A stretch of 6,059 bases of DNA from Gemmatimonadota bacterium (GTDB lineage: Bacteria; Gemmatimonadota; Gemmatimonadetes; Gemmatimonadales; GWC2-71-9), in NCBI GenBank assembly GCA_029884275.1, contig JAOUIC010000118.1:1-6059 (forward strand), read 5' to 3'. Made by a program: the position numbers and the translations under genes. The notes beneath the pieces were generated by a model that was given only the letters and a program-made list of their open reading frames with translations, ran no database searches and was not told where the DNA came from. Of this stretch, positions 1 through 5,788 are shown piece by piece. Numbering within the stretch: position 1 is the stretch's first letter; the number at the start of each line of letters is the position of its first letter.

Positions 1-3000
1 TCGAAGAACAGGGCGCCCTCGATCGGCGGGAAGCCGCGGGGGGCGATGCTCATGTTGGGGGTCAGGATCGGGAACCGGAGTTCCGCATTGAAGACCGCCA
101 CTCGCGTCCCGATGAGCCGCTCGAGGTCGTAGCAGACGAGATTGGCCCTGCTCAGGCACTCGTTTCCGTAGTAGCTCCCGGAGGTGTGCCCCCGAACCAG
201 TTCGGTGTTGCCGAGGAAGATTTCGGCCCGTTCGGCATCCGGGCCAGAGCGGCCGTAGTACAGGATGCGGGTGGCGAGGCTCACTGGCCCGACCAGGCGA
301 TCGTAGCGGCGGAAGTCCGCCAGACTCTGGAAGAAGTTGAAGCCGCCGAGCGCCCGCGAGAGCTGCACCCGCCACCGGCGCCCCTGGAAGGGGGCGACCC
401 ACCCGAACAGCGAGTTGTCGAACACCAGGGCCACCGAGGGCGTGGTGTATCCCCTGCTGCCCAGATCAACCTCCCGGACTCTCGCCTCGCCGATGGGGAG
501 CCCGCCGAGGGTATAGCGCTGGACGACCTGCTGCAGCTGGTCATCGACGATCGCCGCGGTCAATCCGAGTTCGACCCGCTGAAACCGGCTGACCGGGTAG
601 GAGCCCAGCCCGCTGACCCCGCGCTCCACCGATCGCCGGAGGTTCGCGATCTCGGTCACCTGGGCGGTGTCCCGCAGGTAGATGGTCGGCTCGAGGTAGT
701 AGTACGGCTGCTGGCTCAGCCCGACGGCCCAGTTGAGCCGCTTGGCCCGGTTGATGTAGTACGCCGCGAGTTGCGCCTCGGTGATCCGCCCGTTGAGGTA
801 CAGGGAGAAATAGAGCGTGTGATCGCCGAGCATGTCCGACAGGGCGATTGCGCTGCCACCGTAGACGCCATTGCCGAAGTTGTCCCGCGTGTACCCGATG
901 GTGGGCTGGGCGACGTAGTCCGGCCGGAAACTCACCTTGTACTTCTTCTCCGAGAATTCGGCCGTGTCGGGCAGCTGAAAATCGAGCGAGTCCATCAGCG
1001 AGGAGATTGTCGGCGGTCTGATGACCGAGTCCTGTCCCGCCCGGGGCGCCTCGGCCTGCCGCAGTCCCTCTTTCGAGACGTAGATCGAGCCGACCGACTC
1101 GACCGGTCGGCCCGGCACGACGCCGACGGGCCGACCGGCGGAGTCGCGGCCGATCACGGTGGTATCGACCGACGGCAGCACGCCGACGGGGCGGCCGGCG
1201 GAGTCGCGGCCGATCACGGTGGTATCGACCGGTGGCAGCACGCCGACGGGGCGGCCGGCGGAGTCGCGGCCGATCACGGTGGTATCGACTGGCGGCAGCA
1301 CGCCGACGGGGCGGCCGGCGGAGTCGCGGCCCGCCAGGGCCGGCGCGCCCCAAGGCTCCCGCTGCCGGGCGACGGGGTTCTCGAGGACGTAGACGTCGTA
1401 GTTGTCGCGCGCGTAGTGGACGAACGCGAGTCGGTCGGCTCCCCGGGCCCATGACAGGGTCGGGGAGAGGGGGGTGATGCCCTGCGCGCCGGTGTAGAAG
1501 TCGCTGATCTGATAGACCTGGGCGTCGCGGCGGTCGTAGAGATAGATGTTGCTGACGCCGCTGCGGTCCGACACGAATGCGATCCGGGTTCCGTCGGGAC
1601 TCCACTGCGGGGAGGAATTCTTGCCGCCTTCCATGCCGGGGAGGACGCTGATCTCGCCGCTGCCCAGGTCGTAGGTGGCGATTCGCATGTTGCCAATGAT
1701 CAGCCGGTCGAAGTCCGTCACCGGCCCCCGGTCGGTGGTGAACGCAATGGTCGCGCCGTCGGGCGACCAGACGGGGTGGAGATCGGCATACCGGTCGTTA
1801 GTGAGCCGCCGGAGGTTCTCCCCGTTGGCGTCCACGAGGAACAGATCCGAGAGGCCTCCATCGTAGCCGCTGAAGACGAGCCGGCGCCCGTCGGGGCTCC
1901 AGTCGGGGGTGGTCGCGCCATTGAGGGGCAGCTCGATGCGGCGGATCTCCCAGTTCTTCTTGACGTCAAGGATCACCAGGTCGTCCTTGGGGCCGCGCTT
2001 GGTCACCAGCGCGAGCCGCTTCCCGTCCGGTGACCAGCTGACCGCCGAGGTGATGAACCGGAAGGTCTCGTAGTTGGTGCTGTATGAGGATTTGGCCAGC
2101 CGTCGCGAGACATGACCGGTCGTGGCGTCGGCCAGATAGAGGTCGACGAACCACGACTTGCCCTCCCCGAAGAAGGCCACCTGCTTCCCGTCGGGGGAGA
2201 GGGCCGGCGAAAGATGCAGCGTGCCGTCGGAGCGGGAATTGGTCAGGACCGGCCGGGCGATATCGCCGGCGCTTTCGCGCGAGACGATTTCGGTCAGGTA
2301 GGACCGTTCCAGATGCTGCCGCCAGAGCTTCGACAGGGCGGGGTAGTCCAATCCAAGCACGCGGCGCACCGAGCCCTGGAGTCCTCCGCCACCCGCGAGG
2401 GTGCCCTGCATGATCGCCCCGATGGATTCGTCCCCCCACCGCTCCCCGATGAAGGCGAGGAGCCCCTGCCCGAAGCGGTAGGGGAAGATGTACGGATCCG
2501 TCTCCAGCTGCTCGATGGTGGGGATCTTCCCTTCGCGCGCGGCGTCGCGCAGCCACATCGCGGTGTTGGGGTCCACCCTTCCGATCGACAGGTACTCCGC
2601 CATTCCCTCGACAAACCAGAGCGGCGGGTTGACGTTGATCAGGGTCTGGAGCCCGGCTCCGGCCTTCCCACGGCTCCAGATGTCATACTGGAACTGGTGC
2701 ACCATCTCGTGCTGCAGCACGTGGTCCAGCTCCTCGTAGGAGCCGGTGAAAGGCAGGAGAATCCGTTGCCGGAAGAAATCGGTGACGCCTCCGGTGCCTT
2801 CGCCGGGCTGCGAGCCTCCCAGTGCGTTGGTCTGCTGGAAGTCCGAGTGTGACGCGTACAGGATGATCGGCTTCCGCTCACGATACTCATGGCGCAGGAT
2901 TCGGGAGAGGCGGGCGTAGGAGCGCTCCGCCATCCGGGCCGCGTCCAGGGCGGCCTGGCGGGCTTCGGCGTAGTAGTGGACATCAAAGTGCTCGGTGCGG

Positions 3001-3116
3001 AGCACCAGGAAGTCGAAGCTGCGGTACTGCACCCGGTTCTGGCCGAAGTACTGGGCAGCCAGGAGCGCGGGCGCCGCCAGCGTCAAGATGACGGCGAGGG
3101 CCGCCGCTCGGAACAT
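1..3116 (-). CDS. Exported zinc metallopeptidase + six-bladed PD40 propeller + Omp85/BamA-like barrel protein (C terminus off the window)
   Basis: Open from ATG 3116 to the window edge: 1038 complete codons, no stop or frameshift; I checked the frame at many points along it. Residues 1-21 (MFRAAALAVILTLAAPALLAA, cut before Gln22) look like a Sec signal peptide. Residues ~38-270 are a gluzincin-type (Peptidase MA-like) domain: HEMVH at 136-140 gives His136, Glu137 and His140, and WFVEGMAEY at 167-175 supplies the likely third zinc ligand, Glu170. Residues ~295-580 form a TolB-like WD40/PD40 propeller with SPDG turns at 307, 362, 407, 451 and 506 and a degenerate sixth blade near 556. A linker (~580-725) contains a 20-residue tandem repeat. 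From ~726 a barrel begins, with alternating aromatic strands, LVRGHTSG at 973-980 (like the Omp85 VRGF/Y loop motif), NAELRFPIL, and GALFF just before the edge. Only the last few strands should be missing. The protein is probably anchored in the outer membrane with peptidase and propeller in the periplasm; substrate and orientation are unknown. No POTRA domain is visible. Similar multi-domain proteins are often labelled TolB-like or BamA/TamA-like. Confidence 0.9.
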   Translation of the reverse strand, partial: MFRAAALAVILTLAAPALLAAQYFGQNRVQYRSFDFLVLRTEHFDVHYYAEARQAALDAARMAERSYARLSRILRHEYRERKPIILYASHSDFQQTNALGGSQPGEGTGGVTDFFRQRILLPFTGSYEELDHVLQHEMVHQFQYDIWSRGKAGAGLQTLINVNPPLWFVEGMAEYLSIGRVDPNTAMWLRDAAREGKIPTIEQLETDPYIFPYRFGQGLLAFIGERWGDESIGAIMQGTLAGGGGLQGSVRRVLGLDYPALSKLWRQHLERSYLTEIVSRESAGDIARPVLTNSRSDGTLHLSPALSPDGKQVAFFGEGKSWFVDLYLADATTGHVSRRLAKSSYSTNYETFRFITSAVSWSPDGKRLALVTKRGPKDDLVILDVKKNWEIRRIELPLNGATTPDWSPDGRRLVFSGYDGGLSDLFLVDANGENLRRLTNDRYADLHPVWSPDGATIAFTTDRGPVTDFDRLIIGNMRIATYDLGSGEISVLPGMEGGKNSSPQWSPDGTRIAFVSDRSGVSNIYLYDRRDAQVYQISDFYTGAQGITPLSPTLSWARGADRLAFVHYARDNYDVYVLENPVARQREPWGAPALAGRDSAGRPVGVLPPVDTTVIGRDSAGRPVGVLPPVDTTVIGRDSAGRPVGVLPSVDTTVIGRDSAGRPVGVVPGRPVESVGSIYVSKEGLRQAEAPRAGQDSVIRPPTISSLMDSLDFQLPDTAEFSEKKYKVSFRPDYVAQPTIGYTRDNFGNGVYGGSAIALSDMLGDHTLYFSLYLNGRITEAQLAAYYINRAKRLNWAVGLSQQPYYYLEPTIYLRDTAQVTEIANLRRSVERGVSGLGSYPVSRFQRVELGLTAAIVDDQLQQVVQRYTLGGLPIGEARVREVDLGSRGYTTPSVALVFDNSLFGWVAPFQGRRWRVQLSRALGGFNFFQSLADFRRYDRLVGPVSLATRILYYGRSGPDAERAEIFLGNTELVRGHTSGSYYGNECLSRANLVCYDLERLIGTRVAVFNAELRFPILTPNMSIAPRGFPPIEGALFF
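1092..1331 (-). repeat. In-frame 60-bp tandem repeat (three near-identical copies plus one decayed copy)
   Basis: Inside the peptidase-propeller-barrel gene. Three copies lie at 1272-1331, 1212-1271 and 1152-1211. They differ at only three of 60 columns (at 1290/1230/1170, 1292/1232/1172 and 1293/1233/1173), two differences per pair. Each encodes GRDSAGRPVGVLPPVDTTVI (residues 596-615, 616-635, 636-655); the third copy has PS in place of PP. A fourth unit at 1092-1151 (656-675) keeps GRDSAGRPVGV, then diverges to VPGRPVESV. Because 60 is a multiple of 3, gain or loss of a copy keeps the frame. The unit is Gly/Pro/Val/Asp rich and probably an extended, flexible spacer between propeller and barrel. 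The near identity points to recent duplication or ongoing homogenisation. Confidence 0.97.
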
Positions 3117-3119
3117 GGT

Positions 3120-3127
3120 CCTTCTCC
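3120..3127 (-). promoter_or_regulatory. Ribosome binding site for the peptidase-propeller-barrel gene
   Basis: GGAGAAGG on the minus strand, in the 13-nt gap after the rsfS stop. Its GGAG lies 7 nt before the ATG at 3116. This strong site, followed at once by a signal peptide, fixes the start. Confidence 0.85.
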
Positions 3128-3129
3128 GA

Positions 3130-3495
3130 TCAAGCATCGGGGCGGTACTCCGGCGCATCGCCCCAGAGCCGCTCGAGCTGGTAGAAACTCCGGGACTCCG
3201 GGTGAAACAGGTGGACCACGAAGTCCACGAAATCAAGCAGGACCCAGCGCCCGGCGGGGAGTCCCTCGACATGATGGGCGCACACACCCTTCCGGTCGAG
3301 CTTTTCGAGCACCGACTCGGCAATGCCGCGGACATGGGCATCCGAGGTGCCGGACGCCACCACGAAGTAGTCGGTCGCATCCGTCAGGCTCCGCAGGTCG
3401 AGCACCAGGATGTCACGGCCCTTGAGGTCTCCTATCGCCTCGATGGCGAGATTGAGGTCGCGTGTGGACGGAGCCGCGCGACGGTTCACGGCCAT
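3130..3495 (-). CDS. rsfS: Ribosome silencing factor RsfS (YbeB/Iojap family)
   Basis: A complete 121-residue protein, typical for this family (about 105-130). RsfS binds ribosomal protein uL14 on the large subunit and blocks joining with the 30S subunit, lowering translation when nutrients are scarce; it also takes part in large-subunit maturation in some lineages. After a basic ~12-residue leader, the single domain shows DILVLDLRSLTDATDYFVV (28-46), ASGTSDAHVRGIAESV (47-62), and WVLLDFVDFVVHLFHPESR (84-102) followed by FYQLERLWGDAP (104-115), the hallmark C-terminal half. The reading frame continues upstream to 4041 inside the kinase gene, but that extension has no family similarity. The ATG overlapping the preceding stop gives the standard length. 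The next gene starts 13 nt downstream. Sitting in the rplI operon places a translation brake under the same transcript as a large-subunit protein. Confidence 0.97.
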   Translation of the reverse strand: MAVNRRAAPSTRDLNLAIEAIGDLKGRDILVLDLRSLTDATDYFVVASGTSDAHVRGIAESVLEKLDRKGVCAHHVEGLPAGRWVLLDFVDFVVHLFHPESRSFYQLERLWGDAPEYRPDA

Positions 3496-3497
3496 CA
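3493..3497 (-). promoter_or_regulatory. TGATG stop-start overlap coupling the DhaL-DegV gene to rsfS
   Basis: On the minus strand the kinase stop TGA (3497-3495) shares one base with the rsfS ATG (3495-3493). Only a GC-rich, poorly matching purine run (GGGGGCGG) precedes it, so rsfS is probably translated by termination-reinitiation. This decides the rsfS start, since the same frame stays open far upstream inside the kinase gene. Confidence 0.75.
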
Positions 3498-5333
3498 GGC
3501 GGCCGCCCCCGCCCGGTGTGGCGCGCCGTCTTCGACCTGCCAGAACACCCCCCAGGCGCCGAACCCCACGTGGGCACCAAGCACTCCGGTGGCCAGCGCG
3601 ACGAAGCAATCCCGGGGCTGGTACGCCGCCACCAGGGCGGCCCGGAGTCGCTCGGCGATTTCCGGGGCCTCGGCGTGGACGATCCCGAAGCGGACCGTCG
3701 CCGGCCGCGGGGTCAGCCGCCGCTTCAGCGCGCCCAGCACACGGGGGACGACCTGATCGCGTCCACGCACACGATCCACCGGAACGACGGCGCCCTGGGG
3801 GTCCAGTGACAGGATCGGCTTGACGTCCAGCATGCCCGCCAGAAAGGCCTTGCCCCGGGTCACCCGCCCCGACCGCAACAGGTTGTCGAATCGGTCCACC
3901 GTGATCAGGCATCCCGACTGCCCTCGCAGGCGACCGAGCTCCGCCATGACCTCCGCCGTGCTCCACCCCGCCTCGGCCAGCTCCGCCGCCCGGAGGGCCC
4001 GCAAGCCGAGACCCAGCGACGCCGTTCCGCTGTCGACGCAATGCACCCCATCGATGCCCGCCGAGCGGGCCGCGGTGACGCCCGATTGATACGTGCCCGA
4101 CAGCTGGGACGAAAGCAGGAGGGCGATCACCTCGTCGGCTTCCGCGCGCGCATCACGGAACACCCGGACGAACTCTCCCACGGTTGGCTGCGACGTCGTC
4201 GGGTGGACCTTCGACCCGCGCATCTTCTGGTAGAAGTCGCGCGCCTTGAGCTCCACCCGGTCGCGAAAGGCCTCGTCCCCGAACATCACCTGCAGTGGTA
4301 CCAGGCCGATGTCATGCCGGTCGAGCACCGCGTCCGGAAGGTCGACGCTCGAGTCGACCACGACCATCAATCGGCGGCGAGGGGGGTGGGCCAGGTGGCG
4401 GTGCTGGGCCCGCATGTCCTCGGCCTTGGTCGTCTCGACGCGCCCCCAGCGGGTGGCAAACGTAAAGACGGCGTTGGGGGTATCGGTGTGCACATGCACC
4501 TTCAGTAACTCGCCGGCCCCGATCACCTGGATGGAGCCTCCGAAGCTGCGGAGTTGGGCCCGTACCTCGTTGGCCGGCGGCAGGTCCTCGCACCGCACCA
4601 TGACCTCGGTGCAGTACTGGTAGTCCTGGTCGGCGGTCACGGCGACGTCCGCCGCCGGGTTCACGACGCCCCACTCGCGTTCGTCGAGAGGGGCAGCGGG
4701 GAGTATCGGGTCTCCCTCGATGTAGCGCACCACCCCTTCCAACATCCGGACGAAACCCATCCCGCCGGCATCGACCACTCCCGCCTCGCGCAGGACCTCC
4801 ATGAGCTCGGGCGTGCGCGCGAGCGAGCTTTCCCCTTCGCGCAGGAGGCGGGTCATGAACACGGAGATGTCGGGAGAGTCCGCCGCGGCCCGTTCGGCGG
4901 CCTCGGTGGCCTCCCTCGCCACCGTCAGGATGGTCCCCTCGCGCGGGTCGTCCAGGGAGGCGTACAGCTGATTGACGCCGCGCCGCAGTCCACCGGCGAT
5001 TTCCGGGGCCGTCGCCGTCTCCCGGCCGTCCATCGCCTCGGCGAAGCCCAGGAGGAAGTGCGCCAACATCATTCCGGAGTTGCCGCGGGCCCCCAGGATC
5101 GCGCCGCGGGCTGCGGTCCTGGCGGTCACCGACAGGGGAGCATCTCCCAGGGCGCGGAGGGTGTCCGCCACCGAGCGAAGCGTCAGCGAGAAGTTCGTTC
5201 CGGTATCGCCATCCGGCACCGGAAAGACGTTGATCCGGTTGATCTCCTCGCGCCCAGCGGCGACCCAGTCGGCCGCGGCCAGGAGCGAGCGGGTGAATCG
5301 CGGGCCATCGATGTACCGGATCCCTACCGTCAT
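3495..5333 (-). CDS. Fused fatty-acid kinase: DhaL/DAK2 kinase + FakA middle domain + DegV (FakB) fatty-acid-binding domain
   Basis: A 612-residue cytoplasmic protein. In the separate-protein system FakA phosphorylates a fatty acid held by FakB (DegV family), giving acyl-phosphate for PlsX/PlsY phospholipid synthesis. Residues ~10-200 are the DhaL kinase: NVFPVPDGDTGTN at 35-47 (Asp41 and Asp43 are expected Mg-ATP ligands), GARGNSG at 81-87, PREGTIL at 130-136, GVVDAGGMGF at 185-194. Residues ~236-315 resemble the FakA middle domain: YCTE at 240-243 and LLKVHVHTDTP at 276-286, with Cys241, His280 and His282 matching the Cys/His set reported to bind zinc in Staphylococcus FakA. Residues ~322-600 are DegV: VVDSSVDLP at 325-333, PTTSQP at 378-383, SSQLSGTYQS at 408-417, DNLLRSGRVT at 483-492, LDVKPIL at 502-508. 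The last DegV motif, usually like GTHTGPGALG, is altered to GAHVGFGAWG (586-595). The FakA C-terminal, FakB-recognising domain is absent; DegV sits in its place. It starts 7 nt after rplI, and its stop overlaps the rsfS start. Domain calls are firm; fatty-acid kinase activity is inferred from the families. Confidence 0.93.
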   Translation of the reverse strand: MTVGIRYIDGPRFTRSLLAAADWVAAGREEINRINVFPVPDGDTGTNFSLTLRSVADTLRALGDAPLSVTARTAARGAILGARGNSGMMLAHFLLGFAEAMDGRETATAPEIAGGLRRGVNQLYASLDDPREGTILTVAREATEAAERAAADSPDISVFMTRLLREGESSLARTPELMEVLREAGVVDAGGMGFVRMLEGVVRYIEGDPILPAAPLDEREWGVVNPAADVAVTADQDYQYCTEVMVRCEDLPPANEVRAQLRSFGGSIQVIGAGELLKVHVHTDTPNAVFTFATRWGRVETTKAEDMRAQHRHLAHPPRRRLMVVVDSSVDLPDAVLDRHDIGLVPLQVMFGDEAFRDRVELKARDFYQKMRGSKVHPTTSQPTVGEFVRVFRDARAEADEVIALLLSSQLSGTYQSGVTAARSAGIDGVHCVDSGTASLGLGLRALRAAELAEAGWSTAEVMAELGRLRGQSGCLITVDRFDNLLRSGRVTRGKAFLAGMLDVKPILSLDPQGAVVPVDRVRGRDQVVPRVLGALKRRLTPRPATVRFGIVHAEAPEIAERLRAALVAAYQPRDCFVALATGVLGAHVGFGAWGVFWQVEDGAPHRAGAAA

Positions 5334-5340
5334 CCGGCGG

Positions 5341-5784
5341 TTACTCCGCGACCACCGTGAGGCGGACCTCTCCCTTCACGTCGTGATGCAGATTCACCTG
5401 GACCGAATGCTGGCCGGTGGTCTTGATCGGATGCTCGAGCTCGATCTTCCGCTTGTCGACCACCACCCCGGCCGCTGCCAGGGCATCGGCGATGTCCTGC
5501 GCGGTGATGGAGCCGAACAGCCGTCCCCCCTCGCCCGCCTTCCGGCTCAAGCTGACCGGCACCGCCGCCAGCCGGGCCGCCAGTTCCCGCGACGCGTCGC
5601 GCTCCTCGGCCAGCCGGGCAGCCCGGGCCTTCGACTCCGCCTCGATCCGGCGCCGGTTTCCCTCGGTGGCCTCATAGGCGAGCCCGCGCGGCAGGAGGAA
5701 ATTGCGGGCATAACCAGGCTTGACCTTGACCAGCTGGCCCGCGCTGCCGAGGTCTTTCACGTCTTCCCGCAGAATCACTTCCAT
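5341..5784 (-). CDS. rplI: 50S ribosomal protein L9 (bL9)
   Basis: A complete 147-residue bL9, close to the usual ~148-150. This structural protein of the large subunit binds 23S rRNA near the L1 stalk base and reaches out from the ribosome through a long helix. The N-terminal rRNA-binding domain (about residues 1-45) begins MEVILREDVKDLGSAGQLV and carries the diagnostic GYARNFLLP at 24-32. A charged, Ala/Glu/Arg-rich helix (about 42-75) is the connecting rod. The C-terminal domain (about 80-147) has GRLFGSIT at 87-94, DIADAL at 97-102 and KTTGQHSV at 121-128, all canonical for bL9. The ATG follows a strong AAGGAG site and gives the standard N terminus. It begins 4 nt after the DUF2232-like stop and ends 7 nt before the fatty-acid kinase gene. 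No key segment is missing. The identification is essentially certain. Confidence 0.98.
   Translation of the reverse strand: MEVILREDVKDLGSAGQLVKVKPGYARNFLLPRGLAYEATEGNRRRIEAESKARAARLAEERDASRELAARLAAVPVSLSRKAGEGGRLFGSITAQDIADALAAAGVVVDKRKIELEHPIKTTGQHSVQVNLHHDVKGEVRLTVVAE
5344..5347 (-). promoter_or_regulatory. Ribosome binding site for the DhaL-DegV gene
   Basis: GGAG on the minus strand, 10 nt before the ATG at 5333, formed by the last codons of rplI (GCG GAG TAA). It is modest in strength and slightly long in spacing. It is the only purine-rich site near this ATG, so the start is supported but translation is probably helped by ribosomes finishing rplI. Confidence 0.6.
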
Positions 5785-5788
5785 GGGG

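Noticed and set aside
1090..1110. Inverted repeat CCGACC...GGTCGG containing the palindrome CGACCGGTCG, considered as a terminator or operator
   Set aside because: It lies mid-gene in conserved frame, has no T-run on either strand, and is short enough to arise by chance at this GC content.
1092..1331. CRISPR-like direct repeats
   Set aside because: The 60-bp units abut with no spacers, keep the reading frame of a large gene, and have no cas genes nearby; it is a coding tandem repeat.
186..1454. 422-codon open frame on the plus strand, containing the 60-bp repeat in another frame
   Set aside because: It is antisense to the peptidase-propeller-barrel gene, has no recognisable domain, and is Arg/Gly/Asp-rich as expected from GC-rich complementary codons. 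The minus-strand frame carries clear, ordered domain motifs.
541..1605. 354-codon open frame on the minus strand in a different frame from the large gene
   Set aside because: Its product is an Arg/Pro/Gly-rich shadow with no domain; the overlapping frame encodes propeller blades and barrel strands.
1..3116. Possible frameshift or pseudogene in the large gene, because several shorter overlapping frames compete with it
   Set aside because: Following the frame of ATG 3116 to the window edge, at the many points I checked, gave no stop, and the domain motifs appear in one continuous frame.
2112..3756. Plus-strand open frames (2112-2852, 2889-3425, 2995-3756) opposite the peptidase and rsfS genes
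   Set aside because: No family similarity, no ribosome site that stands out, and each lies fully antisense to a well-supported gene.
3496..4041. N-terminal extension of RsfS to an upstream start at 4041
   Set aside because: The extra ~180 residues overlap the DegV coding region in another frame and do not resemble RsfS; the ATG at 3495 gives the normal family length.
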